Assembly: GCF_014203665.1 (NCBI RefSeq)
Contig: NZ_JACHJN010000001.1
Location: 682,001 to 746,000, forward strand
Reading direction: 5' to 3'
Origin: Saccharothrix tamanrassetensis
Lineage (GTDB): Bacteria; Actinomycetota; Actinomycetes; Mycobacteriales; Pseudonocardiaceae
Length of the DNA stretch: 64,000 nucleotides
Part shown: positions 9,174 to 19,100 of the stretch, in pieces
How positions within the stretch are numbered: position 1 is the first letter of the stretch
Layout: each line of letters begins with the position of its first letter
Program-made: the position numbers and the translations under genes
Notes under the pieces: model-generated
Told to the model about the DNA's origin: nothing
The model's input: only the letters and a program-made list of their open reading frames with translations
The model's database searches: none

Positions 9174-10091
9174 TCAGCCGGAGCGGTCCTGGGTCGGGAT
9201 CAGTGGCACGGCGCGTCCGGCGTCGGTCGGCGAGCGGCGTTCCGGGATGACACGGGGCCGCCGGCGGCCGGTCGCGATGCCGTTCGCTATGTGGTGCAAC
9301 GCTTCCCGCTCGGTCCAGCCGTCCACCCCGTTGTGCCGCACGGCGGCGTCGAGCAGCACGGTCGCCGCCGCGTGGTCGTCCAACCAGCCCGCGCCGACCA
9401 GTTCGCCGAGCCGGCACGCCGCCGTGAACAGCACGTGCGCCCGGGTGCCGGGCCGCGCCGACCGGACCCGCTCGGTCTCGCCGTCCACCACCGCCGCCCG
9501 GTACGCGCGCACCCGTCGTGGCGCGGACGGCTCCGCGGTCTCCGGCGGCGGCGCGGGCTTCGGCGGGCCGAGGATCCCGACCAGCCATTCCGGTGCCGGT
9601 GCCACCGGCAGGTCCCGCACCACCTTGTACAGCCGCAGACCACTGCTGATCCGCCGGATCGACCCCTGCGCCGCGACGTACCCGCCCGCCGAACGGGTGT
9701 CCACGTGCCGCCCGAGCTTGCCCACGGTGTTGCGCAACGGGACGTCGGGCGCACGGAAGTACCGGTGCTCTCCCCCGCTCGGCGTGGCGACCGTGTACGT
9801 GTCCCGGGGGTCTTCCGCACCGTGGCTGTGCGCGAGATCGGCGAGCACGTCCCGGCCGTGCGGCACGCCCTGGTCCAGGTCGACCACCAGCAACCCGGCC
9901 GCCCGGCAGGAGATCCCGATGTTGTAGGGCTTGTGCTCCCACCAGGCCAGCACCTGGTCCAGGTCGAGCGTGGCCCGCCGGTCCCAGTCCTTCAGCGCGG
10001 GCACTTTCCCGAACGGCCGCAACGGGATCACCGGCCAGCCCCGTTCGACCGCCGCCACCGCCGCTGCCAGCCGTGCCTGAATTCCGCCCAT
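9174..10091 (-). CDS. Stand-alone bifunctional primase-polymerase (prim-pol) domain protein
   Basis: A 305-residue protein whose first 190 residues are an archaeo-eukaryotic primase-type prim-pol domain (PF09250-like): GWPVIPLRPFGKVPALKDW near the start, the metal motif VVDLDQG with D71 and D73, and the xHx motif SGGEHRYF with H109. The C-terminal third is helical and lacks a helicase domain, so this is not a full plasmid or phage replication protein. Short actinomycete homologues of this kind are usually single chromosomal genes of unknown role. Start at ATG 10091 (MGGIQ), where the conserved domain begins; the frame is open further upstream without similarity. No mobile-element genes flank it, so recent transfer is not indicated. 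Confidence 0.85.
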   Translation of the reverse strand: MGGIQARLAAAVAAVERGWPVIPLRPFGKVPALKDWDRRATLDLDQVLAWWEHKPYNIGISCRAAGLLVVDLDQGVPHGRDVLADLAHSHGAEDPRDTYTVATPSGGEHRYFRAPDVPLRNTVGKLGRHVDTRSAGGYVAAQGSIRRISSGLRLYKVVRDLPVAPAPEWLVGILGPPKPAPPPETAEPSAPRRVRAYRAAVVDGETERVRSARPGTRAHVLFTAACRLGELVGAGWLDDHAAATVLLDAAVRHNGVDGWTEREALHHIANGIATGRRRPRVIPERRSPTDAGRAVPLIPTQDRSG

Positions 10092-10230
10092 GGTCGGCCC
10101 CCTCCGCCGCTCGGCGTCGGGGGAAGCGCGCCGACCACCAGTGTGCGTGCCGATCGCGCCGTCGTACAGGTGCGTCCGGATGAGCCTGGTCGGGACTGTC
10201 TGTGCGCGGTCACTCGGAGGTGGAGACGAT

Positions 10231-10263
10231 GTGCGGGGTCCGCGGCGCGTGCGGACCCCGCAC
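10231..10263 (-). terminator. Hairpin terminator of the P450-hydrolase operon
   Basis: A perfect 13-bp inverted repeat (10231-10243 with 10251-10263, 7-nt loop) begins 5 nt beyond the stop codon of the secreted hydrolase gene on the minus strand. It lacks a T tract. Confidence 0.75.
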
Positions 10264-10268
10264 AACGG

Positions 10269-11291
10269 TCAACGGCCCACTTCCTCCAACGCCCAGGAAG
10301 CGACCGCCGAGTAGTACTGCCCCGCGTTGGGCGCGAGGTTGATCGAGTGGCCGTAGTCCGGCAGCACGTAGGTGTCCAGCGGCACGCTGAAGTAGGGCGC
10401 CTCGTCCTCCCGCAGGCTCTCCGCGGACGAGCAGTTGGTGGCCAGCAGACCGCAGACGGCCCTGTCCTCGCTGCCCACGACGGAGAGCACGGGCACGTTG
10501 ATCAGCCTGGAGTACGGCAGGATCACCGCGATGCCCAGGCTGTCCGCCGCCTCGGTGGGCGAGAAGACGTCCTTCGTGGACTCCTCCAACGCCTGCAAGG
10601 ACGGCGACAGGAAGCCGGGGGCGTGGAAGCTCGCGTAGCGCTTGCCCGGCGCGGTGGTCAGGTAGCCCGGGGGGTACAGCAGGCCGAACTTGCGGTCCAG
10701 GTTGGCCGGGATGAAGTTGGCGAACGCGGCCGCCACGCCGGCCGGGTTGGCGCGGTGGGTCATGCCGGTGAGCAGCACGCCGTCCACGTCGCGGTAGGTG
10801 GCCGCCTCCAGGACGCTGATCGACGCGCCCAGCGAGTGACCGCCGATGATCACCTTGCGGAACGACAGGCCGTACGCGCCGGAGCGCAGGCCCTGCACCA
10901 CCTGGTGCATGGCTTCCGCCTGCGCCGTGCTGGTCAGGGTCAGGCCCAGCGGCTTGGAGCTGTCGCCGGTACCGAGCCGGTCGACGGCCAGGGTCGCGAA
11001 GCCGGCCCGGTTCTGGGCGTTGCGGAACGAGTGCTGACCGTCCGGGTAGTCCCAGTAGGCGCTGTTGTAGGTGGAACCCGGGATCAGCAGCTGGACCGTG
11101 GGGCTGCCGCCGTCGGGCGTGCAGAGGGTGCCGTGGACGACCTCCCGGTGGCCGAGCACGGTTACGGGCGCGCGCACGTCGCGACACGACGGCGCGGCGG
11201 TGGCCGGTGACGCGGCGGTGAGCGTCGACGCGACGATCAGCGCCGCCGCACCGGCGGCGAGTGAGTATCGCAAGGTAGGGACGACCTCCAT
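10269..11291 (-). CDS. Secreted alpha/beta-hydrolase
   Basis: A 340-residue alpha/beta-hydrolase with an export signal (LRYSLAAGAAALIVASTLTA, then an ASPATA cleavage region). The nucleophile elbow is GHSLG, preceded by KVIIGG; LVVG-like strand VPVLSVVGSEDRAVC and DYGHSINLAPN supply the expected acid and His. Cys pairs suggest disulfides. Its ATG overlaps the TGA of the upstream P450 gene by one base, so the two are translationally coupled. A TTG codon 18 nt further in (11273), 11 nt after a GGAGG, would give a cleaner signal peptide and is a serious alternative start. Substrate unknown; release or hydrolysis of an ester or amide outside the cell is inferred. Confidence 0.85.
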   Translation of the reverse strand: MEVVPTLRYSLAAGAAALIVASTLTAASPATAAPSCRDVRAPVTVLGHREVVHGTLCTPDGGSPTVQLLIPGSTYNSAYWDYPDGQHSFRNAQNRAGFATLAVDRLGTGDSSKPLGLTLTSTAQAEAMHQVVQGLRSGAYGLSFRKVIIGGHSLGASISVLEAATYRDVDGVLLTGMTHRANPAGVAAAFANFIPANLDRKFGLLYPPGYLTTAPGKRYASFHAPGFLSPSLQALEESTKDVFSPTEAADSLGIAVILPYSRLINVPVLSVVGSEDRAVCGLLATNCSSAESLREDEAPYFSVPLDTYVLPDYGHSINLAPNAGQYYSAVASWALEEVGR

Positions 11292-12616
11292 CAGTTTCGG
11301 CGGGGCAGGGCAATCATCGGCAGCCGGTTGGGGTACATCAGGCCGACCACCCTGGGGTGCACGGGTTTCCCCGGCACCGGCACGAGGCGCCAGCGGGCCG
11401 CCACGGTGGCGGCGGCGATGGCGATCTCCAGCGAGGCGTACGAATGTCCGGGACAGTGGTGCAGGCCGCCCGCGAAGGGGACGTACGCGCCTCGGGGCAC
11501 CGACCGGGCGCGGGTGGGCAGCCACCGGTCGGGGTCGAACCGCGCGGGCGCGTCGTAGGACAGCGGGTCGTGGTGCAGGGCGTGGGGGCTGAAGCCGACC
11601 TCGGTGCCGGCCGGGATGCGCACACCGCCCAACGTCACGTCGGTGTTGGCGCGGCGCATCAGGAACCACAGCGGGTACTTGCGGAGCACTTCGCTGATCA
11701 CGCGCTGCGTGTAGACCAGCGACGGCACGTCCTCGAAGGTCGCCGCCCGGCGGCCGACCACCTCGTCCACCTCGGCGTGTAATCGCTCCTCCACGCCCGG
11801 GTTCCGGGCCAACTCGTGGAACAGCCAGGACAGCGCGATCCCGGTGGTCTCGCTGCCGGCCGTCAGCAGGGTGACGACCTCGTCGCGCACCTGCTGCCGG
11901 CTCATCGGCTCGCCGGCCTCGTCCCGCGCCCGCAACAGCACCGACAGCAGGTCGTCCCGGTCCTCCCGGCCGCCGGCGACCACGTCGTCCACCACCCGGT
12001 GCACGTGCGCGACGGCGTTGTCGAACCGCCTTCTCACCGGTAACGAGAGCAATGACGGGGTGAGCGCGCGCAGCACGCCGAGCCTGATCAGAGTCGGTGT
12101 GTACCGCCGGATCTCGGCGCCGACCCGCGGACCGAAGTCGGCGGAGAACAGCGTGCGGCCCACCACCGAGATCGTGAAGTCCTGCATCCGGCGGTCCAGC
12201 GCGAGTTCTTGTCCGGCCCACCAGGAATCGACCATTTCACCGGCCGATTCGGTCATCACTTCCGCGTGCCGGGCCAGTGCGCGGCGACTGAACGCGGGCT
12301 GGATCATCCGCCGCTGGCTCCGGTGGAATTCGCCGTCCGTGCTGACCAGACCGTTCCCGAAGGCGCGCCGGAGTTTGTCCACCAGGATGCCCTTGTCGAA
12401 CTTGTCGGTCTGCCCGGTGAGCACCTGGTAGGCCAATTCGGGCGTGGTCACGAAGTGCACCGCTAGCGGACCGAGGCGCAACCGCACGACATCGCCGTAG
12501 GACCGCAGTTTCGCGGTGAAGTCGAGGCGTTCTCGCAGCATGGCGGCGGTGTGCCCGACCAGCGGCAGCCGGCCGGGAACTGCGGGAGCCTCGCTTTTTC
12601 CGATATCGGCGGTCAT
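11291..12616 (-). CDS. Cytochrome P450
   Basis: A 441-residue soluble P450. Visible signatures: I-helix oxygen motif AGSETT (253-258), K-helix ExxR (E309-R312 in EVLRKYP), the PERF-like region ARFDPDRW and the heme ligand loop FAGGLHHCPG with C388. There is no membrane anchor, so it needs ferredoxin and reductase partners encoded elsewhere. The sequence style (FNxR-type N half, PLVGH entry) resembles class I actinomycete P450s of the CYP families that oxidise terpenes, fatty acids or xenobiotics. It is the first gene of a two-gene operon with the secreted hydrolase (TGATG overlap) and diverges from the SAM methyltransferase gene. The substrate cannot be predicted from sequence alone. Confidence 0.94.
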   Translation of the reverse strand: MTADIGKSEAPAVPGRLPLVGHTAAMLRERLDFTAKLRSYGDVVRLRLGPLAVHFVTTPELAYQVLTGQTDKFDKGILVDKLRRAFGNGLVSTDGEFHRSQRRMIQPAFSRRALARHAEVMTESAGEMVDSWWAGQELALDRRMQDFTISVVGRTLFSADFGPRVGAEIRRYTPTLIRLGVLRALTPSLLSLPVRRRFDNAVAHVHRVVDDVVAGGREDRDDLLSVLLRARDEAGEPMSRQQVRDEVVTLLTAGSETTGIALSWLFHELARNPGVEERLHAEVDEVVGRRAATFEDVPSLVYTQRVISEVLRKYPLWFLMRRANTDVTLGGVRIPAGTEVGFSPHALHHDPLSYDAPARFDPDRWLPTRARSVPRGAYVPFAGGLHHCPGHSYASLEIAIAAATVAARWRLVPVPGKPVHPRVVGLMYPNRLPMIALPRRN

Positions 12617-12769
12617 CGCCTTGCCTCCAGCCGGGATCGACCGCGTGCACTCTATGCGCCGTTCGGACGCCGTGGGGATCGCGCAATCGAGTTAACTTGT
12701 TGGATCGGCTGGTGCCAGAACGCGCGAAGCGGTTGGATGTTCTGGTTCGCTTACCGACTGGAGTGCGCC

Positions 12770-13588
12770 ATGACCGACCTCGACTGGGTTCCCGACGGCA
12801 TCGACGTCAACGTACCCAGTGTGGCCAGGACATATGACTACCTGCTCGGCGGTGCGCACAACCTCGCGGTGGACCGCAGGATGGGCGACCAAATGCTGTG
12901 CGTGCTGCCCGGGGCGCGCGACCTGGTCCGGTTGAACCGCGCGTTCCTGCGCCGCGCCGTCACCCATCTGGTGGATTCTGGAATCAACCAGTTCCTGGAC
13001 ATCGGATCGGGCATCCCGACCGTCGGCAACGTGCACGAGATCGCGCCGCAGGCGAACGTCGTCTACGTCGACAAGGACCCGGTCGCGGTGGCGCACAGCC
13101 GGATGATCCTCGCGGGCGTCGAGCGCGCCACCGCGGTGCAGGCGGACCTGCGCGAGCCGGAGGACCTGCTGTCCCGGCCGGAGATCACCGCCCTGCTGGA
13201 CTTCGACCGGCCGATCGCCGTGCTCATGCTGCTGGTCGTGCACTTCTCGCCGGACTCCGAGGACCCCGTCGGCTACATCGGCCGCTACCGGGACCGCCTG
13301 GCGCCGGGCAGCCGCCTGGTGGTCTCGCACGCCACCGCCGACCGCCGGGTGGACACCATGCGCGAGGCGGCGAACACCGTGCGGCGCAGCAATTCCCAGG
13401 ACAACCTGGTCTACCGCACGCACGCCGAGGTCAGCGCGTTGTTCACCGGGTTCGAGCTGGAGGAGCCGGGCGTCACGGGCTGCGCGCTGTGGCGGCCGGA
13501 CGGCGTGGGCGGCATCTCGGACGACCCGGACGACAACACGCAGGTGTACGTGGGAGTGGGCCGCAAACCGGCGACCGGGAGCCGCTGA
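12770..13588 (+). CDS. SAM-dependent methyltransferase, PF04672 (formerly DUF574) family
   Basis: A 272-residue protein with the hallmark NVPSVARTYDYLLGG near residue 10-25, then LDIGSGIPTVGN (the SAM-binding glycine loop), VVYVDKDPVAV and VLMLLVVHF. This S-adenosyl methyltransferase family is greatly expanded in Streptomyces and Pseudonocardiales; targets are mostly unknown. The ATG follows GGAG by 7 nt. The next gene starts 1 nt after its stop, so methyltransferase and GGDEF/EAL protein are probably made together. Many genomes pair such methyltransferases with signalling or regulatory genes; here the context suggests a regulatory rather than biosynthetic job, which remains inference. Confidence 0.92.
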   Translation: MTDLDWVPDGIDVNVPSVARTYDYLLGGAHNLAVDRRMGDQMLCVLPGARDLVRLNRAFLRRAVTHLVDSGINQFLDIGSGIPTVGNVHEIAPQANVVYVDKDPVAVAHSRMILAGVERATAVQADLREPEDLLSRPEITALLDFDRPIAVLMLLVVHFSPDSEDPVGYIGRYRDRLAPGSRLVVSHATADRRVDTMREAANTVRRSNSQDNLVYRTHAEVSALFTGFELEEPGVTGCALWRPDGVGGISDDPDDNTQVYVGVGRKPATGSR

Positions 13589-13589
13589 C

Positions 13590-15695
13590 ATGACCGCTGC
13601 GCTTCCCCAGGACGCGGACGGGCTCCGCGCCCGCGCGAAGCTCGCGAAGAAGTGGACCTACCTGCTCAGCTCGCGCACCTTCATCCCGCTGAGCAGCGTC
13701 GAGCTGGAACGCCACCTGCTCGGCCTGGTGGAACGGCTGTGCGCGGGTGTCGGCAACGAGGCGCTGGCCCACAAGGTCGGGCGCGAGGTGGGCACGGCGC
13801 TGGTGGACCTCAACTGCACCTCGCCGGACGCCCTCCAGTGCTCGGTGGAGGTGGTGAGCAAGGGCCTGCTGGGCATGGCGGGCCTGAGCCAGACCGAGAA
13901 GCTGCGCGACCGCGTGGTCGACGTGATCGCCGCGCTGGCGGCCGGTTTCGTGGAACGGATCCGGGTGTCCACCCTGGACCAGCAGGAACAGTTGGGCCGC
14001 TCGCTGTACCGGGCGATGCGCCAAGCGCAGCTGGACCTGGAGGTCGGCAACGCCCGCTACGACATGGTGGAGGGCCACACCTCGACCGGGATAGCGACCG
14101 CCGACCTGGCGGGCAGGCTGCTGCGGACGAACGCCGCGCTGGCCCGCATCGTCGACCGCACGCGGTCGGAGCTGGGCGGCACGTCCCTGTTCGACCTGGT
14201 GCACCCGGACGAGCGGGACGGCCTGCGCACCGACTTCGCGCAGCTGACCGAGGGCGGCACCACGTCGATCACCCAGCCGCGCCGGTTGCTGCGCGCGGAC
14301 GGCGAGGTCGCGTGGGTGACGCTGACCCTGTCGCCGCTGCGCCGGCACGAGGGCGGCAACCAGGTGATCGTGCTGGCCGAGGACGCCACCGACGTGAACC
14401 TGTTGCAGGGCCAGCTCAACCACCAGTCGCTGCACGACGTGCTGACCAGGCTGCCCAACCGCCAGTACTTCACCAGCCGGCTGGAGCAGGCGCTGCGCAC
14501 CGCCGACCCGGCGACCGGCGTCACCGTGTTCCATCTGGACCTGGACGGCTTCTCGCTGGTGACCGGCGGCCTCGGCAGGCAGGTGGGCGACCACCTGCTG
14601 AAGGTGGTCGCCGCCCGGCTGCAGGAGGTGGTCGCGGACGAGACCGCGATGGTGGCGCGGTTCGGCTACGACGAGTTCGCGATCCTGGTGGAGAACACCG
14701 GGTCGACGCCGGACGTGGTGACCATGGTGCGCCGCATCAACGACCGGCTCTCCGCCCCGTTCGACACGGACGGCCACCGGATCGCGTGCTCGGCGACGAT
14801 CGGCGTGGTGCACCGCCCGCCGCGGGACGCCTCGCCGCACGACCTGCTCGACTCGGCGGACCTGACGCTGCGCCGTGCCAGGGGCAACGGCAAGCGGCAG
14901 TGGGAGCTGGCCGACCCCACCCGCGACGCGCTGGACCGACGGATGTTCAGCATGGCCGCGACCATGCCCGGCGCGTGGGAGAACGGCGAGCTGCGGGTCG
15001 AGTACCAGCCGCTGGTGCGGCTCACCGACGAGCGGATCGTCGCGGCGGAGGCGCTGCTGCGCTGGGAACACCCGAGGCTCGGCACCGTGCCGCACGAGCA
15101 GTGCCTCGCCCTGGCCGAGGACACCGGGCTGATCGTGCCGCTGGGCACCTGGATGCTGCGGCTGGCCTGCGAGCAGGGCCGGGCGTGGCGGCGCGAGCTG
15201 GGACGGGAAGTGCCGGTGCGGATGTCGCTGTCGGCCGGTCAGGCGGCCGACCCGGACCTGGTAAGCGTGGTGCGGGAGTCGTTGGCGGACACCGGGCTGC
15301 CCGCCGCGTCGCTGTGGCTGGGCGCGCCCGCCGACCTGGTGCTGGGCGAGCAGGAGCCGGCCGACAACCTGCGCATCCTGGCGGAGAGCGGCGTCGGCGT
15401 GGAGGTGGACGGCTTCACCGCGGCGCCCGCCGAACTGCTGCGGGTGGCGGGCTTCCCGACGCGGGCGGTGCGGATGTGCCGGCCGCTGACCGACCAGCCC
15501 GCGCCGGTGGTGGCGCAGGCGCTGGCGAACGTGCTGGCCGTGGTGCGAGAGGCGGGCGTCGGCGTGTCCGTCGCCGGCGTGACGACCCGCGCCCAGGCCC
15601 AGTGGTGGCGCGAGGCCGGCGCGGCCACCGCTTCGGGTCCGCTGTTCGCCCCGGCCGGGCCGCCGGACGCGATCGGCCACGCCGGTTCAACCTGA
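13590..15695 (+). CDS. PAS-GGDEF-EAL protein with decayed active sites
   Basis: A 701-residue cytosolic protein: a helical N-terminal region (1-150), a PAS domain (about 155-275), a GGDEF domain and an EAL domain. The GGDEF loop reads GYDEF (359-363) so one Gly is lost. EAL keeps E487-A-L-LRW, but other metal and catalytic residues are missing: the Asn of the NLS motif is Ser (MSLSAGQ), the DDFG pair reads DGFT, the KID Lys is replaced, and the ET/EGVE Glu is Gly (VAGVTT). Phosphodiesterase activity is therefore unlikely, and cyclase activity is doubtful. It may sense or bind c-di-GMP or another nucleotide and act through protein contacts. It starts 1 nt after the methyltransferase stop codon. 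Confidence 0.9.
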   Translation: MTAALPQDADGLRARAKLAKKWTYLLSSRTFIPLSSVELERHLLGLVERLCAGVGNEALAHKVGREVGTALVDLNCTSPDALQCSVEVVSKGLLGMAGLSQTEKLRDRVVDVIAALAAGFVERIRVSTLDQQEQLGRSLYRAMRQAQLDLEVGNARYDMVEGHTSTGIATADLAGRLLRTNAALARIVDRTRSELGGTSLFDLVHPDERDGLRTDFAQLTEGGTTSITQPRRLLRADGEVAWVTLTLSPLRRHEGGNQVIVLAEDATDVNLLQGQLNHQSLHDVLTRLPNRQYFTSRLEQALRTADPATGVTVFHLDLDGFSLVTGGLGRQVGDHLLKVVAARLQEVVADETAMVARFGYDEFAILVENTGSTPDVVTMVRRINDRLSAPFDTDGHRIACSATIGVVHRPPRDASPHDLLDSADLTLRRARGNGKRQWELADPTRDALDRRMFSMAATMPGAWENGELRVEYQPLVRLTDERIVAAEALLRWEHPRLGTVPHEQCLALAEDTGLIVPLGTWMLRLACEQGRAWRRELGREVPVRMSLSAGQAADPDLVSVVRESLADTGLPAASLWLGAPADLVLGEQEPADNLRILAESGVGVEVDGFTAAPAELLRVAGFPTRAVRMCRPLTDQPAPVVAQALANVLAVVREAGVGVSVAGVTTRAQAQWWREAGAATASGPLFAPAGPPDAIGHAGST

Positions 15696-16056
15696 TCCGC
15701 ACGCGTCGACGCGGCCCGGTCGTCCCGAGCGGCCGGCTCGGGTCGGCGCTGCGGACCGGCCCGCACCGGTCTACGACGGCGACCCCCGGAGCGCCGCCGG
15801 CCGCGACCTCACCTGCTTCCACGGGCCGGGTGCACGGCACGACCGGCCCGCCGGAGCCGGGAACCGTCCACCGCACGGTGGAAGTGCGCCTTGTCCGGGT
15901 CACGCCCCGCGACTTCCCGGTCTGTGGTGGCGGGGGCAGGGAAAGCAGCAGTGCCCGTGGTGTGCCCGTCAGCCCCTGTCCGCGGCGCAGCAGCGCTTGG
16001 TGGAACCGCAGCGCAGCAGTGATGTGCGGGCTGTCACCCGCGCAGACGGCTCCGGG

Positions 16057-16090
16057 CCTCAACGGCCGGGTTCGCCCCCGGCCGTTGAGG
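16057..16090 (+). terminator. Perfect 14-bp hairpin
   Basis: Arms 16057-16070 and 16077-16090 are perfect complements with a 6-nt loop. It lies 360 nt after the GGDEF/EAL stop codon and 95 nt before the next start, without a T tract. Terminator is the likeliest role; a leader hairpin of the downstream gene is possible. Confidence 0.5.
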
Positions 16091-16119
16091 TCGCGGCGAC
16101 GTTCGAACAGCTGACCGAA

Positions 16120-16142
16120 TTGTCACGCCGATGACGTGACAA
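16120..16142. promoter_or_regulatory. Palindrome TTGTCACG-N7-CGTGACAA upstream of ATPase regulator
   Basis: Two perfect 8-bp arms (16120-16127 and 16135-16142) flank a 7-nt spacer, 43 nt before the regulator start codon. Size and symmetry suit a dimeric repressor or autoregulatory site; the cognate protein is unknown. Confidence 0.45.
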
Positions 16143-16185
16143 GTGTCCGTTTTCGCCACTCGGATGGGCTAAGTTCGGTGCTGTC

Positions 16186-19100
16186 ATGCGACTCATCGGA
16201 CGGGACCACCCGAGGGCGGTGCTGCGCACCGAGATCGACCGCGCGGCGCAGAGCCACGGCGGTCTGGTCCTGGTGGCCGGCGAACCCGGCATCGGCAAGA
16301 CCACGCTGGTGACCGGTGCGGCCGAGGAGGCCCGCCGGCAGGGCGCGCTGGTGCTGGGCGGCTCGTGCTGGGACTCCGACACCGCACCCGGCTACTGGCC
16401 GTGGGTGCAGGTGGTGCGCGCGCTGCGCCGGGCCGCCGTCCCCGAGGAGTGGGCGTCGGTCGACCGGGAGCAACTGGCCGTGCTGCTCGGCGAAGCGCCC
16501 GCCACCCGGGCACCGGAGAGCTTCCCGCTGTCCGACGCCGTGACGTCCGCGCTGGTCGCGGTGTCGCAGCAGCGGCCGGTCGTGGTGGTGCTGGAAGACC
16601 TGCACTGGGCGGACATCGCGTCGCTGAGGCTGCTGGAGTTCGCCGCCCAGCACACCTGGTTCGAACGGGTGCTGCTGGTCGGCACTTACCGGGACGCCGA
16701 GGTGGCGGCGGACGGCCACCCGTTGCGGCCGCTGATGAGCCCGCTGGTCAGCCGGGCCACCTCGGTGACGCTCACCGGGCTGTCGGTGGCCGAGGTCGGC
16801 GAGCTGATGGCGAGCACCGCGGGCCGCGCGCCGGACGACGCGCTGGTCGCCGCCGTGCACCAGCGGACCGGCGGCAACCCGTTCTTCGTGGAGCAGACCG
16901 CCCGGCTGTGGCAGAGCGGCAACCCGGTGACCGCCATCGCGCCCGGCGTGCGGGACGCGCTGCAGCGCAGGCTCTCCCTGCTGCCCGAGCCGGTCGGCGC
17001 GCTGCTCACCACGGCGGCCGTGCTGGGCCGCGAGTTCCACCGCCAGGTGCTCGCCGCCACCGCCGCGCTGCCCGTGCCGCACGTCGACCGCCTGCTCGAC
17101 CAGGCCGCGCAGGCCCGGCTGGTGCAGGCGCTGGGCGCGGGCCGCTTCTCGTTCGCGCACGACCTGGTGCGCGAGACCCTGTACAGCTCGCTGGACGACG
17201 TCGGCGTCCGGCACACGGCCGTGGTGGAGGCGCTGGCCGGCGACCTGGCGGGCCAGGCGATCCCCGCCGACCTGGCGCGGCACGCCTACCTGGCGGGCGA
17301 CCGGCTGCCCGAGGAGCAGGTGGTGGAGCTGCTGGTGGCCGCCGCGCGCGACGCGAACAGCCGGATGGCGGTGGAGGAAGCCGCCGGCCACCTCCGCCGC
17401 GCCCTGGAGCGCTCGACCTCGCGGCACCGCCGGATGCGCCTGGAGATGCAGCTGGCGATGGAGCTGTTCCACTGCGGCGACCCCGGCGACTCCGCCACCC
17501 ACTTCACCGCCGCCGTCGACCTGGCCCGCGAACTGGACGACCCGGAGGCGCTCGCCCGCGCCGCGCTGACCAGGTACCGCTTCGCCGACCTCGACGAGAC
17601 CGGCCTGGCCCTGCTGCGCGACGCGCACGCCCGGCTGATCGGCCCGCCGCCCGACGAGCCCGCCGACGTGCTGGCGCGCAGCCTGAGCGTCCGGGTGGCC
17701 GACCTCGCCCGCAACGGCCAGGACGACGACGCGCTGGCCGACGGCCTGTGGGCGGCGCACGACACCACGTGGGGGCTGGGGACCGCGGCGCACCGCCTGG
17801 CGCTGACCGAGGAGCTGACCGAACTGGCCCGGCGCCGGTCCGACCACAGCTCGGAGAGCTTCGCGGCGTCGCTGCGCTGGGTGGCGCTGCTGGAACTCGG
17901 CGACCCGCGCTACCTGGACCAGTTGCAGTCGTTCGTGACGAAGTCGGACAACTGGGGGATGCCGCGGTTCACCTTCGCGTCGGCGATCGACCAGAGCATC
18001 ATCGCCGCGTTCCGCGGCCGGTTCACCGAGGCGGAAGCGCTGATGGCGCGGGCGGAGTCGCTGGGCGCGGGCGACCACACCGGGTTCTACATGATGCACG
18101 TGCACCTGTGGTGGGCGTTGTGGCAGCTCCAGGGCAGGTACGACGAGATCGACAAGCTCGACCTGGCGGACTACCCGTATCCCGGTCTGCTGCTCGGGAT
18201 CACCGCGCTGTCCCGGGGCGACACCGACGCGGCACGCCTGCACCTGGCGTCGTACAACCCGGGCGACGACCGCTTCCAGCGGATGTTCGAGCCCCTGTGG
18301 CAGCGTTTCCGAGCCCATTTCGCCTACGCCACCGGCGATCGGGGGATGGCGGAGACGATGCGCGCGGAACTCGCGCCGCACCGGGGCCAGTGGCTGGTGT
18401 CGCTGTACGGCTGCGACATCGGGGGGCCGGTCGACCTCTGGCTCGGCTTGGTGGACCTGACGCTCGGGCGCTGCGACGAGGCCGTGGCGGAACTGACCGC
18501 CGCGCACAGCTCGGCCGAGCTGATGCGGTCCCGCCCGTGGGCCGTGGAGGCACGCCGGCACCTCGCGGACGCCCTGCGCGCCCAGGGTTCGCCTTCCGCC
18601 TCGCTGTCCGCCGAGGTGACCCGCGACGCCGCGAGCCTGGGCATGCGCCACCTGGCGGATCACCGGTCGGCCAACGAGTTCCGCCGCGACGGCGACGTGT
18701 GGTCGTTGTCCTACAACGGTTCCACCGCGCGGATGCCGGACTCGAAGGGGCTGCGCGACCTGCACGTGCTGTTGAGCAGCCCCGGCATCCCGGTTCCGGC
18801 GGTCTCCCTGCTGGACCCGGAAGCCGTGCCGTCGGCCCGCCTGGGTGGCGACCCGATCCTGGACGACGAGGCCAAGGCCGCCTACCGCCGTCGCCTGGCG
18901 GAGCTGGACGAGGAGATCGACCACGCCCACGACGACTCGCGCGCGGCGGCGTTGGACCGGGAACGCGCGGCGCTGCTGGAGGAACTCCGCTCCGCGGCTG
19001 GGCTGGCCGGCCGCACCCGCCGCCTGGGCGACGAGGCCGAACGAGCCCGCAAGACGGTGACCGCCAGGATCCGGGACACGCTGCGGAAGCTGGACGCACG

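Larger units (their letters stand above)
15696..16185. other. Intergenic region with terminator and operator-like repeats
   Basis: About 490 nt between two plus-strand genes. No convincing gene is seen. It contains a strong hairpin (16057-16090) and a spaced palindrome (16120-16142), both listed separately, followed by a possible -10 element TAAGTT at 16170-16175, 10 nt before the next start codon. Confidence 0.55.

Noticed and set aside
15415-16062. Minus-strand frame antisense to the end of the GGDEF/EAL gene
   Set aside because: Arg/Pro-rich shadow of a real gene with low-complexity extension.
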